The notes beneath the pieces were generated by a model that saw nothing but the letters and a program-made list of their open reading frames with translations, was not told the origin of the DNA and made no database searches. A DNA stretch of 64,000 nucleotides. Origin: Geitlerinema sp. PCC 7407. Lineage in GTDB: Bacteria; Cyanobacteriota; Cyanobacteriia; PCC-7407. Position numbers and translations under genes: made by a program. The stretch covers positions 2,902,501 through 2,966,500 of the forward strand of contig NC_019703.1 in NCBI RefSeq assembly GCF_000317045.1, written 5' to 3'. Positions 1 through 8,983 of this stretch are shown piece by piece (within the stretch, counting starts at the first letter, position 1; the number at the start of each line of letters is the position of its first letter).

Positions 1-1068
1 CAATTTCCGGCCCTGAGCGCTGCTCGCGGCTGGAAGTTCTACGACAAGCCGCGGCAGTTTGAGAAGCTGGCCCTCAGCACCGACATTGCTCAGGGAGCCC
101 CCGATCGCCTGGTGGACCTGCTTCAGGGGCGGCGCTATCGCGTCTTCCAGGAAGGCAACCAGATCTATGCTCGCAAAGGGCTTGTGGGGCGCATCGGGCC
201 GATCGTGGTCCACGCCAGCATGCTGCTGATCCTGGCGGGGGCGATCTGGGGCAGCATGACGGGCTTTTTCGCCCAGGAGATGGTGCCCAGCGGCCAGACT
301 TTCCAGATTCGCAATATTTTTGATGCCGGTCCCTGGGCGGAGGCCCAAATTCCCAAGGATTGGTCCGTGCGCGTCAACCGGTTCTGGATCGACTACACGC
401 CCGAGGGCACGATTGATCAGTTTTATTCTGATTTGTCGGTCCTGGACAATGACGGGCAGGAGCTCCAGCGCAAAACGATTCACGTTAATGAGCCTCTGCG
501 CCATCGCGGCGTGACGCTCTACCAGGCTGATTGGTCGATCGCGGCGGTGCAGGTGCGGCTCAACAACAGCCCGACCTTCGAACTGCCCATGGCCCCGCTG
601 GACCTGGGGGGCGGTCGGATTTGGGGGACCTGGCTGCCCACCAAGCCGGACCTGAGTGAAGGGGTTTCGCTGGTCACCAAGGACTTGCAGGGGATGCTGC
701 TGGTCTATGACATGGGAGGCAAGCTGATCGGCACGGTGCGGGTCGGGATGGCCCTGGATCTGCCAGGGGTGACGCTGTCTGTGGTCGATCTGATCGGCAG
801 CACGGGTCTCCAGATCAAGGCCGACCCTGGGATCCCGCTGGTCTACGCAGGCTTTGGCTTGCTGATGGTGGGCGTGGTCATGAGCTACGTGTCGCACTCC
901 CAGGTGTGGGCGCTGAAAGTGGGCGATCGCCTCTATGTGGGAGGACGGACCAATCGCGCTCAGGTGACCTTTGAGCGGGAGCTGCTGGGGATTCTCGATC
1001 GCCTCAGTAGCCCGAGCGAGAACTCGGATGCGATCGCCCCTAGCGGAGACCTGGCACCGCTGGCCTAG
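1..1068 (+). CDS. ccs1: Cytochrome c biogenesis protein Ccs1/ResB (5' end outside window)
   Basis: The reading frame is already open at base 1, so the N-terminal part lies upstream; 355 residues and the stop are visible. Ccs1/ResB works with CcsA in system II cytochrome c maturation, helping to deliver haem to apocytochromes on the lumenal side of the thylakoid membrane. A hydrophobic helix is visible around [18 protein letters not shown] long hydrophilic, probably lumenal, domain follows, then a last helix near [18 protein letters not shown] and a cytoplasmic tail ending in HIP1-rich codons. The layout with a large loop between the last two helices is typical of the family. Family assignment is firm; the true start cannot be seen. 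Confidence 0.9.
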   Translation, partial: QFPALSAARGWKFYDKPRQFEKLALSTDIAQGAPDRLVDLLQGRRYRVFQEGNQIYARKGLVGRIGPIVVHASMLLILAGAIWGSMTGFFAQEMVPSGQTFQIRNIFDAGPWAEAQIPKDWSVRVNRFWIDYTPEGTIDQFYSDLSVLDNDGQELQRKTIHVNEPLRHRGVTLYQADWSIAAVQVRLNNSPTFELPMAPLDLGGGRIWGTWLPTKPDLSEGVSLVTKDLQGMLLVYDMGGKLIGTVRVGMALDLPGVTLSVVDLIGSTGLQIKADPGIPLVYAGFGLLMVGVVMSYVSHSQVWALKVGDRLYVGGRTNRAQVTFERELLGILDRLSSPSENSDAIAPSGDLAPLA

Positions 1069-1125
1069 ACCCGCTGTATCCCTCACTTCCAGAGCTCTGA
1101 GCTAGAAACTCCTATAAGTGCTCAA

Positions 1126-1152
1126 AAACCCCTGCCAATCCAGCAGGGGTTT
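1126..1152. terminator. Bidirectional hairpin terminator between ccs1 and queF
   Basis: AAACCCCTGC and GCAGGGGTTT form a perfect 10-bp stem around a 7-base loop. A-rich and T-rich flanks on the two sides let it end transcription from both convergent genes. Confidence 0.85.
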
Positions 1153-1189
1153 AATTTTGGAATTATCCAGAGCTAGGCAGAGTCAAGCT

Positions 1190-1609
1190 CTACTTTTTAT
1201 GCGTGACCTCAATCACGGTATGGACGTTGCCCCGGGGCGAGAAATCTCCCTTGATGTGGACCTCTAGCGGGTCGCAGGCCGCCACAAAGTCATCTAAAAT
1301 CTGGTTGACCGATTCTTCGTGGGAGATATAGCGATCGCGATAGCTGTTGATGTACAGCTTGAGAGCCTTGAGCTCTACCACCCGCTCATCGGGGACATAG
1401 GTGATGTGGATGGTGGCAAAGTCAGGGTAGCCGGAGAAGGGGCATTTGCAGGTAAACTCCGGCAAGGTCACATTCACGTTGTAGCGGCGGCCGACCCGCG
1501 GGTTGGGGAAGGTGATCAGCTCTCCCTCTGCGATCGCCCGCTCACCGTACTTCACCCCAGAAGTTTCCGAAGTTGCGGTAGAATTCTCTGCCAATTGCTC
1601 TGACTGCAT
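1190..1609 (-). CDS. queF: NADPH-dependent preQ0 reductase QueF
   Basis: This enzyme reduces 7-cyano-7-deazaguanine (preQ0) to preQ1 in queuosine tRNA modification. The 139-residue protein matches the short, unimodular QueF type. It carries FTCKCPFSGYPDFA, in which Cys56 is the expected thioimide-forming nucleophile and Asp63 the general acid. A conserved segment VVELKALKLYINSYRDRYISHEE follows with the NADPH and substrate residues of the family. The start at 1609 (MQSEQ) is preferred. The frame stays open to 1651, but the extra 14 residues do not resemble the family and overlap a hairpin in the leader. Confidence 0.93.
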   Translation of the reverse strand: MQSEQLAENSTATSETSGVKYGERAIAEGELITFPNPRVGRRYNVNVTLPEFTCKCPFSGYPDFATIHITYVPDERVVELKALKLYINSYRDRYISHEESVNQILDDFVAACDPLEVHIKGDFSPRGNVHTVIEVTHKK

Positions 1610-1908
1610 GAACCGAATCTTTGCTGAAACGACTGACCCAGGGGCTAGCACTTTGAATCGCTAGATAGCTGGGTTTCTTTCTCAGTATAGAGTCAGGGTC
1701 TGGGCAAAGTTCACAGGCCACGCTCCGAGTCCTATTCCCCAGGTAGACGAGTCCTGGAGTCTAGCGATCGCGGTTGTCCTTCTCCGTACGATCGCGATGT
1801 CAGACGTATCGCAAATTTACAAAGCGTCTACTGTCAGACTGATTGATTTCGACTATTCTGGGGCATATCTATTTGAACGCTTTTTCGGCTATAAATACGG
1901 CTAAACCG

Positions 1909-2514
1909 ATGACACCTCTCAATAGCAAGCCACCTATGCGAAACCATACCGTTCCTGGACCTCACCACCAGGCGGGCAGCAGCAACTACGCACCCTCAGT
2001 GCCGATTTCGGTTTACCGAGAGCTAGCCGCCGAGCTTCAGACCGCTCAGGTGATGATGAACTCCCTCAAGGCGCAAAATCAGCAGCTCCAAAACCACAAC
2101 CAGCAGCTTCGTCTCGAAATCGAGCGCGTGGTGCAGACGTCCCTTCACTTGCGTCAGGTTGCCGATGCCTTCCAGCCTGTCGCTCTCCAAGAGCTGGAGA
2201 TTCCTCGCGCTGAGCCAGAGGTCTGGTTTGAGCCCAGCGTGCCCCAGGCCCAGCCGCCTCGGCCCGCGCCGGCCCCCAGACCCGCCGCCCCGGCTGCCAA
2301 GCATGCACCGGTGGCTCCTCCCACGATTGCTGAGCCGCCTCGCCAACCCAAGCTGGTCACCGAGCAAGAGGAACCGCGCAACCGTCGCCCCGCTCCCCCA
2401 GAGCACTCCAGAGACCTGGGCGGCATTGGTCTGACCATCGCGATCTTGCTGATTATCGTCACGGCCTTTGGCGCAGGCTTTGCTATTGTTCGCCCCTTCC
2501 TCCCCAGCAAGTAA
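1909..2514 (+). CDS. Coiled-coil, proline-rich, C-terminally anchored membrane protein
   Basis: I do not recognise a family. From the chosen start the protein has 201 residues. About 20 polar residues lead into a glutamine-rich coiled coil (residues about 35-80, with QNQQLQNHNQQL), then a proline/alanine-rich linker (about 100-165), then one hydrophobic helix near the C-terminus (GGIGLTIAILLIIVTAFGAGFAIV) with a short tail. This is the topology of a tail-anchored or single-pass scaffold protein. Starts at 1843 and 1936 are also possible, because no strong ribosome site distinguishes them. It stands alone, ahead of glnB. Confidence 0.65.
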   Translation: MTPLNSKPPMRNHTVPGPHHQAGSSNYAPSVPISVYRELAAELQTAQVMMNSLKAQNQQLQNHNQQLRLEIERVVQTSLHLRQVADAFQPVALQELEIPRAEPEVWFEPSVPQAQPPRPAPAPRPAAPAAKHAPVAPPTIAEPPRQPKLVTEQEEPRNRRPAPPEHSRDLGGIGLTIAILLIIVTAFGAGFAIVRPFLPSK

Positions 2515-2529
2515 CCTGGCGACGAAATC

Positions 2530-2585
2530 AGGCGATCGCGGCTGATTTTGTATCCTAGGCGGCGTCTGAGCAAGCGCGATCGCCT
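2530..2585. terminator. HIP1-arm inverted repeat, possible terminator
   Basis: AGGCGATCGCG (2530-2540) and CGCGATCGCCT (2575-2585) are perfect 11-base inverted repeats, each containing the HIP1 octamer, separated by 34 bases. It lies just downstream of the coiled-coil gene and upstream of the glnB promoter. There is no clear T-run, so its role as a terminator is uncertain. Confidence 0.4.
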
Positions 2586-2610
2586 AAAAGCTGGTCATCC
2601 CCGGCAATTC

Positions 2611-2624
2611 GTATCCTGTGTTAC
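2611..2624 (+). promoter_or_regulatory. NtcA box upstream of glnB
   Basis: The sequence GTA-TCCTGTGT-TAC fits the NtcA consensus GTA-N8-TAC exactly. It lies 82 bases before the glnB start codon. A weak -10-like TAGAAG sits 23 bases downstream (2648-2653), close to the spacing of NtcA-activated class II promoters. glnB is a known NtcA target in cyanobacteria. Confidence 0.75.
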
Positions 2625-2672
2625 AAAAGGATGCTGTGAGGCGGTGATAGAAGAAGGTGTCATCGTGGTTGA

Positions 2673-3044
<372 letters not shown>

Positions 3045-3103
3045 CCTGAAGGACCGATCTCCTAAGATTGGTCCAAGATTTCTGATTCTTTTCTTGACTT
3101 GCT

Positions 3104-3132
3104 TAGGTCCCCTGGCGGGGACCTATTTTTTT
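3104..3132 (+). terminator. Intrinsic terminator after glnB
   Basis: TAGGTCCCC and GGGGACCTA form a perfect 9-bp stem with a TGGC loop, followed by seven T. Confidence 0.9.
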
Positions 3133-3150
3133 GGCGCAGAGTCTAGCCCT

Positions 3151-3735
3151 CTAGGCTTGGCTTGCCATGAGCGATCGCAGCTTTGGCAGGAGCTGGTCAA
3201 AGGCGCGGCCTCGATGGCTCACTGAGCGCTTGAGATCGGGGGACATCTCGGCGAAGGAGAGGCGATGCTCGGGCACATAGAAGACGGGGTCGTAGCCAAA
3301 GCCTGCTTCGCCGCGCGGCGCATGGAGAATTTCGCCGGGGCAAATGCCCTCAGCCTGGAGGGCGATCGCGCCATCAGGACGGGCGATCGCCACCACGCAC
3401 ACAAACTGAGCCGCGCGATCGAGCTCGTTGCCCAGCTCTCCTAGCAGCCGCTCAATGCGCTCCGCATCGGTTTTGCCGTAGCGCGCCGAAAAGACGCCCG
3501 GAGCGCCCTCTAGGGCATCGACCGCCAGCCCCGAGTCGTCGGCGATCGCCCACTCGCCAGTCGCCCGAGCAATTTCAGAGGCTTTGAGGCAGGCGTTTTC
3601 TGCGAAGGTCAAGCCTGTCTCATCTACATCTAGCTCTGCTGGTTTTAGCTCCAGCGTCACCGGCACATCCGCCAGGTAAGACTGCATTTCCTTGAGCTTG
3701 CCGGGATTTCCCGTCGCCACAATCAGCCGTTTCAT
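3151..3735 (-). CDS. rdgB: XTP/dITP diphosphatase (RdgB/HAM1)
   Basis: This housekeeping enzyme hydrolyses non-canonical purine triphosphates (dITP, XTP) to monophosphates, keeping deaminated bases out of DNA and RNA. The 194-residue protein begins MKRLIVATGNPGKLKE, the nucleotide-binding start of the family. It continues with ADDSGLAVDAL (metal and substrate acidic residues), GYDPVF and the C-terminal SHRGRAF motif. The start at 3735 is chosen because the family signature follows at once; the codon just before it is also ATG. The frame runs open further upstream, but that part is unrelated sequence. Convergent with glnB. Confidence 0.95.
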   Translation of the reverse strand: MKRLIVATGNPGKLKEMQSYLADVPVTLELKPAELDVDETGLTFAENACLKASEIARATGEWAIADDSGLAVDALEGAPGVFSARYGKTDAERIERLLGELGNELDRAAQFVCVVAIARPDGAIALQAEGICPGEILHAPRGEAGFGYDPVFYVPEHRLSFAEMSPDLKRSVSHRGRAFDQLLPKLRSLMASQA

Positions 3736-3836
3736 CATGCTTTGAAGTAGTTGTAAGTTGGGGTTCACAGCAAACGTCCTCACGGTCTTTAGCAGGATTC
3801 GTGAGAACGCTTGACGCTATTTCAATCAAATTTGGG

Positions 3837-5297
3837 CTAGAAAGAATCGGCCCAGTCCTTGGCCCAGCGGAGGGTTTGGCTGACGGCCTGGGGCGTCGCC
3901 GCTTCGCAGTAAAGCCGCAGCACAGGCTCGGTGCCGCTAAAGCGAATCAGCAGCCAGCGATCGTCCGCCAAGCGGAACTTGTAGCCGTCGATCGCCAAGC
4001 AGTCGACCACTTTTTGGCCAGCGATTTCCTGGGGCGGGTTTTCTTGGAGCTGGCTGAGCAGGCGCGATCGCACGTCCATGCTGGCCAGGGGCAGATCAAT
4101 GCGATCGTAGGCCGAGAAAAAGCCCGTTTTCTCTTGCAGCTGGCGATACAGAGCGCTCAGATCTTGGCCGGTTTGGACCATCGTTTCTAGAACGAACAGC
4201 GCCGAGAGCAGGGCGTCTCGCTCCGGGATGTGGTGCCCATAGCCAATGCCGCCGGATTCTTCGCCGCCCAGCAGCACCGACGCCTCCAGCATCCGATCGG
4301 CAATGTACTTGTAGCCGATCGCCGTTTCGGTCACCGGCAGATCGTAGAGAGCCGCCACCTTGGGGAACAGATCCGAGCCGCTGATGGTTTTCACCAGTTC
4401 GCCCCGGTAGCCGCGCCGCAGGGTCAGGTGCTCCATCAAGATCGGAATCAAGATTTGGGAGCTGAGGAAGTTGCCATCGCCATCGACTGCGGCGATGCGA
4501 TCGCTGTCTCCATCGAAGACTAAGCCAGCAATCAGGCGATCGGGGTCCTGGCGGCGCTGGGTCCGAATCCGGCGGAAAAGCTGAGAAAGGTAGCGGGGCA
4601 GGGGCTCGGGCGCACCGCCTTCAAACAGCGGGTCTCGGTTGCTGTTGAGCTCCTGGATCGGCACGCCGAGCAGCCGCTCTAGGCCGCTAGCGGCGGCCCC
4701 GTGCATCACGTCTGCAAAAACCGTCAGCTTGCCAGCGGCGATCGCCTCCTGAATCGCGGCGATGTCAACCTGCGATCGCAGCCCTTCGCAGTAGCCCGGC
4801 CACGGATCAAAGGTCTGCCACTGCCCCGGCGCAGCCGCCGGTGAGGTGCCCGCCGCCAGCTTCTGCTCGATCTGTTGGGTTACCTGGGGCGAAATTGAAC
4901 CACCAAAAGATCCCTTCACCTTCAGGCCGGAGTACAGCCCCGGGTTGTGGCTGGCCGTGATCACGATCGCGCCCAACGCGTTGAGGTGATGGGCCGCCCA
5001 GCTAAAGGCGGGCGTCGGCGCGTAGGTCTCCGCCAGCAAAACATCGAATCCCTGGGCCTGAACTGCCTCTGCGGCAGTCTTCGCGAAGGACTCGGACAAA
5101 AAACGGCGATCGAAGCCGACCACAATTTTGCGATCGCGCCCCTCTGTGTCCACCTCGGCCAGCACCTCCGCCACCGCCGCCGCTACCCGAGCAACCCGCT
5201 CAAAGGTAAAGTCCGCTGCAATGATCCCTCGCCAACCATCCGTGCCAAACTGAATGGGTTTAACTGTGATGGGAACGGAGGACGCATGAACCGCCAT
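3837..5297 (-). CDS. Phosphoglucomutase/phosphomannomutase family protein
   Basis: A member of the alpha-D-phosphohexomutase superfamily, interconverting hexose-1- and hexose-6-phosphates. The 486 residues contain all four active-site loops in order: TASHNPGLYSG with the phosphoserine, DGDSDR for Mg2+, GEESGGIG for sugar specificity, and RFSGTEPVLR for phosphate. The family includes phosphoglucomutase, phosphomannomutase and phosphoglucosamine mutase. The sugar loop alone does not decide between them, so no symbol is given. The start ATG at 5297 is the first in frame, and FGTDGWRG, the usual N-terminal motif, follows about 18 residues later. Confidence 0.93.
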   Translation of the reverse strand: MAVHASSVPITVKPIQFGTDGWRGIIAADFTFERVARVAAAVAEVLAEVDTEGRDRKIVVGFDRRFLSESFAKTAAEAVQAQGFDVLLAETYAPTPAFSWAAHHLNALGAIVITASHNPGLYSGLKVKGSFGGSISPQVTQQIEQKLAAGTSPAAAPGQWQTFDPWPGYCEGLRSQVDIAAIQEAIAAGKLTVFADVMHGAAASGLERLLGVPIQELNSNRDPLFEGGAPEPLPRYLSQLFRRIRTQRRQDPDRLIAGLVFDGDSDRIAAVDGDGNFLSSQILIPILMEHLTLRRGYRGELVKTISGSDLFPKVAALYDLPVTETAIGYKYIADRMLEASVLLGGEESGGIGYGHHIPERDALLSALFVLETMVQTGQDLSALYRQLQEKTGFFSAYDRIDLPLASMDVRSRLLSQLQENPPQEIAGQKVVDCLAIDGYKFRLADDRWLLIRFSGTEPVLRLYCEAATPQAVSQTLRWAKDWADSF

Positions 5298-6191
5298 GAG
5301 ATCTGCCTCGTTTGAGAATCATGAACAACACTCCTCCGAGTGTATCCGCACTGGGAGCCAGAAGCAGACACTTTTTCGGATCGCGGAAGCGATCGCCCCT
5401 GGCAGATTACGGGCCTTTCACTGCACTTTCAAGCAGCGAGAAATTGACCCCTCAGGCTTTTGATCTCAAGCAGGAATAAGGCTTCGGGGTTTTTTGTGAT
5501 TGAAATCCGCTTTTTTGCGGATATATACGGGGATAGCGCGATCGTTACAATACAAGAATCACCCCATCTACCGAAAACCCTTGGGAGGACCGCAGGCGAT
5601 CGCCCTTCCCTTTCAGCCCTAAATCATTTATTTTTTGTTTTTTTTGATTAGAAACTGTCTATTTTCAAAAACTCTAGCCCTATTTTTGAGCCTCAAAGTA
5701 TCAAGGAAAGCTTTAAGTCTAGATTTTTCAAAAAGGTACTTTTACTCATTGCCTTTTTCAAGAAAATTTCTTTATTAAAACTGTTTACCCAAAACAGAAA
5801 ATATTTGAAATCTTCGAAAGTCTCTAGTTCAAAGCTTTCCATTGTAGTAGAAACCCCTTAGAGATCTCAAAATCAGTCTTTTCTGAAAGCACAATTTTCT
5901 GATTCTTTCGTGCAGAGCACTATTAGTTAAAAGTCAATTTCTTTGCCAAATTGGCAGTATTCATCCCCAGATAGATAGCTCTTATCGAAGATAGGCAATA
6001 TAATCTTTAAGATTTATTTCCGAACCTCAGGGTGTGCTCATTCCGACCTCAGCGTTTGACCGGTTTCCCTTCACTCCTGTGTCCTCCACGGCAAAGCCGC
6101 CTGTCTCCGTATGGTTCTTGATTTCCCTTCCTTCCAAAGCAAGTCACGCCCCGGTAATGATTCATTCCTCGCGCCCCTAGGGACTGTGCCC
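5298..6191. other. Gene-free AT-rich region with a small palindrome and a -10-like box
   Basis: About 890 bases without a convincing gene; the short open frame at 5460-5651 has no family features. The stretch from about 5630 to 6010 is much more AT-rich than the coding DNA around it. TGCCAA-A-TTGGCA (5944-5956) is a perfect palindrome. A TATAAT (5999-6004) follows about 43 bases later and may be the -10 of the downstream kinase, although no good -35 is visible. Confidence 0.6.
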
Positions 6192-8093
6192 ATGGATAGT
6201 GATCCTCTGGATTTGCAACTTCAGCAGCAGGTCCAGTTTTCACAGCTGCTCAATCAGATCAGCACAGAGATCTGCAAGACACTGGATCTCGATGAGGTGC
6301 TGGAAGTCGCCTGCCATCTGCTGGGACAGGCCCTGGGCTGTAGCCGAGTTTCTATGCTGATTCGGAAAACGGACGAGGATGACTTTTTGATCACGCGGGG
6401 GGAGTATCGCCAGGGCGAGATTGCGTCTCAGATCGGGCTGCAGCTGCCCATCGCCAACGATCCGCATTTGCAGGCGCTGATGGAGCGGCCCGGGGTGTTG
6501 GCGATCGCTCGACTCGAGGAGGCGGCAGAGCTGGGGGACCAAGGACAAGCCATGGCCGCTGAGCTGGGGATTCGGTCGATGCTGGCGGTGGCCACGCGCT
6601 ACCAGGGGCAGGTCAACGGGATTTTGGGGCTGCACCAGTGCGATCGCCAGCGGGAGTGGCTGCCCTGGGAAGAAGCGCTCGTAGAAGGGGTCGCAGGGCA
6701 GTTAGCGATCGCGATCAATCAGGCGCGCCTCTACGACGAAATGCGCCATCGGGCCGAGCGGGAGTCTCTGCTGCGCTTGGTGACCAACCAAATTCGCCAG
6801 ACCCTCAATCTGTCAGTCATCCAGCAAACCGTCGTCCAGGAAGTCCGCAAGCTGCTCAACACCGACCGGGTGGTGATTTACAAGTTTGATCAAGACTGGA
6901 ACGGCACGGTGGTGGTCGAGGACGTCATCGCGCCCTGGTGCTCGGTCCTAGGCGTGATCGGTCAAGATGACTGCTTCTCAGGCAACTATGCGCACCTCTA
7001 CCTCGGCGGGCGAGTGCGGGCCATCAACGATGTCGAGAAGGCGGGCCTCAACACCTGTCACGTAGAGTTTCTCAAGCGGCTCCAGGTCAAGGCCAACTTG
7101 ATTGTGCCCATTGTGATCGGCGCTCAGCTGTGGGGGCTGCTGATCGCCCACGAGTGCCGCAGCACCCGCCGGTGGCAGCGCTGGGAAACCGATCTCCTCG
7201 AGCAGCTGGCCAATCAGGTGGCGATCGCCATTCAGCAGGCCGAGCTGTACGCCCGCTCCCAGGCCCAAACCCAGCAAATTCGCACCACCCTAGAGCAGCT
7301 CCAAACCGCTCAAATGCAGCTTATCCAGAGCGAAAAGCTGTCTCTCTTGGGCCAAGTCACCGCGGGCGTTGCCCACGAGGTCAACAACGCCATGAACTTT
7401 GTGCACGCCAATCTTCCCCATGCCCAAGGCTACGCGCTCTCGCTGTTTGAGGCCCTCGATCGCTACCGCCAAGCGGTGCCAGAAGCTCAAGATCGCCTAG
7501 ACGCCATCGACGAAGATCTCGACCTAGACTATCTGCGTCGAGACTTCCCGCTGATGCTCCAGTCGATGCGGGACGGAGCCAGCCGGGTGCGGGAGGTGGT
7601 CTTGGCGCTGCGGCGCTTCGCTCACTTAGACGAAGCGAAGCACAAGGCCATCGACCTCCACGAAAGCATCGATAGCTGCTTGGTCATTTTGCGCCACCGC
7701 CTAGATATGGGGGTCAAAGTGACCAAAGAGTACGGCGCGCTGCCGCCCATTCACTGCCGCGCCGGACAGCTCAATCAAGTCTTTCTGAATTTGATCAACA
7801 ATGCCATTGATGCGGGGGGCGATGCGACTCAGTTGACGATCCGCAGCTGGCAGGCCGATCCTCAGACCGTCTGCATTTCCTTCAAGGACAATGGTCCCGG
7901 CGTTCCCCAGGAGCTGCTAGAGCGAATCTTTGAGCCGCTCTTTACCACCAAGGACAAGAAAGAAGCCCGCGGCCTGGGACTGTCGATTTGTCGGGAAATC
8001 GTCGTGAACGGACACCAGGGGCGGTTGGAGTGCATCAGCTCGCCGGGAGAAGGGGCAGAATTTCTCATTGAGCTGCCGATCAAGCTGGCCTAG
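6192..8093 (+). CDS. Sensor histidine kinase with a predicted DXCF-type cyanobacteriochrome GAF domain
   Basis: From the chosen start the protein has 633 residues. A first GAF domain (about 18-177) is followed by a second (about 195-350), a short coiled coil, a HisKA region with HEVNN (His395), and a HATPase domain (about 520-630) with NLINNAIDAGG, DNGPGVP, FEPLFTTK and GLGLSI. The second GAF has DDCF (Cys261) and, 28 residues on, TCHVEFL (Cys289-His290). This pair defines DXCF cyanobacteriochromes, in which the second Cys anchors the bilin and the first bonds C10. It then continues QVKANLIVPI and [10 protein letters not shown], typical of that lineage. Blue or green light sensing is therefore likely. 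ATG 6192 follows an AGGGA site; ATG 6111 is an alternative. No partner response regulator lies next to it. Confidence 0.88.
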   Translation: MDSDPLDLQLQQQVQFSQLLNQISTEICKTLDLDEVLEVACHLLGQALGCSRVSMLIRKTDEDDFLITRGEYRQGEIASQIGLQLPIANDPHLQALMERPGVLAIARLEEAAELGDQGQAMAAELGIRSMLAVATRYQGQVNGILGLHQCDRQREWLPWEEALVEGVAGQLAIAINQARLYDEMRHRAERESLLRLVTNQIRQTLNLSVIQQTVVQEVRKLLNTDRVVIYKFDQDWNGTVVVEDVIAPWCSVLGVIGQDDCFSGNYAHLYLGGRVRAINDVEKAGLNTCHVEFLKRLQVKANLIVPIVIGAQLWGLLIAHECRSTRRWQRWETDLLEQLANQVAIAIQQAELYARSQAQTQQIRTTLEQLQTAQMQLIQSEKLSLLGQVTAGVAHEVNNAMNFVHANLPHAQGYALSLFEALDRYRQAVPEAQDRLDAIDEDLDLDYLRRDFPLMLQSMRDGASRVREVVLALRRFAHLDEAKHKAIDLHESIDSCLVILRHRLDMGVKVTKEYGALPPIHCRAGQLNQVFLNLINNAIDAGGDATQLTIRSWQADPQTVCISFKDNGPGVPQELLERIFEPLFTTKDKKEARGLGLSICREIVVNGHQGRLECISSPGEGAEFLIELPIKLA

Positions 8094-8647
8094 GCGGCTT
8101 GGGGGGTCTCGCTGGGCGATCGCCCAAAAGCCACGCGATCGACGATGAAGGTGGTGTTGGCGGTCAGGACAGCCCGGGCGATCGCCTCTCCTTCGAGGGT
8201 CAGCTCGTGGTGGGGTAGCGGCACCTCCAGATCGGTGCTAGGGCCCAGGTGGTAGCGCTGGCCCCCTCTAATGTGGCTCATGCAGCGGCCCTGACCATCG
8301 AAGACGGCTAGCTGAACTGGACTGGCACTACAGACTTGGACTTTGACGGTTCGCACGGACTGGCGAAACTGCACCGTGATGCCGCGATCGCTGGTTTTCG
8401 GCGCAATCACCCGCTGCCCAGAGCATCCCTGAAGAAATAGGGGATTAGAGGGCTGGAGGGCGATCGCTCCTTGGAAGGCGACGCCCAAGTCGGTGTACTG
8501 ATGCTGAATTTCTTCGTACAAAGCTCGCTCATCGAAATTGATTTCGGCCCAGGCCGGCATGGGGGTCGCCGCAGCCCGTTGCAGGTGCCCAGGGGGGGTT
8601 GTGTCGATCCTGAGAACAGGAGCAGTCTTGGTGGTGGGGGGCAACAT
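8090..8647 (-). CDS. Hypothetical protein, 185 residues
   Basis: I do not recognise a family. No signal peptide, membrane helix or catalytic motif is evident. The N-terminal third is polar (AWAEINFDERALYEEIQHQYTD). The rest alternates short hydrophobic strands with turns, ending ELTLEGEAIARAVLTANTTFIVDRVAFG, which suggests a beta-rich soluble domain. ATG 8647 is preferred over an ATG eight codons upstream. Its stop codon and that of the convergent kinase gene share one CTAG (8090-8093), which supports both reading frames. Confidence 0.6.
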   Translation of the reverse strand: MLPPTTKTAPVLRIDTTPPGHLQRAAATPMPAWAEINFDERALYEEIQHQYTDLGVAFQGAIALQPSNPLFLQGCSGQRVIAPKTSDRGITVQFRQSVRTVKVQVCSASPVQLAVFDGQGRCMSHIRGGQRYHLGPSTDLEVPLPHHELTLEGEAIARAVLTANTTFIVDRVAFGRSPSETPQAA

Positions 8648-8983
8648 AGTGATTTCCAGGATGAGATGCACTGAACGTAGCGGGAGACCGTCCCCAGGAG
8701 GTCTACAAACATCCTCCGTAATATTTCGGGGAGCTGGCCCCTGGGTATGACAGTTTGCTAAGTGATTTTTCCTGATTGGGCGGGCGATCGCGGGTAGGGA
8801 AGACCAAAAGTGCTGTCAAGGGCAGGCGATCGCGACTAAGCAGCCCTCATATCAGGACACTTGGCAAAGTGCCACACTGCCTCTAGGCCCAGAAGCACAA
8901 TTTCTGCGGCGGTCCTTAAATGATTTCGATACAATGGCTTGTCAGTGCGAACCAAGCCTCTCTTGCCGTCCACTACGATCTTC
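8648..8983. other. Divergent intergenic region
   Basis: About 335 bases between the hypothetical gene and the permease gene. It contains several HIP1 sites. I see no convincing promoter, operator, terminator or small gene in it. Confidence 0.5.

Noticed and set aside
5460-5651. A 63-codon frame in the AT-rich gap
   Set aside because: No ribosome site, no family features, and a composition like the non-coding surroundings.
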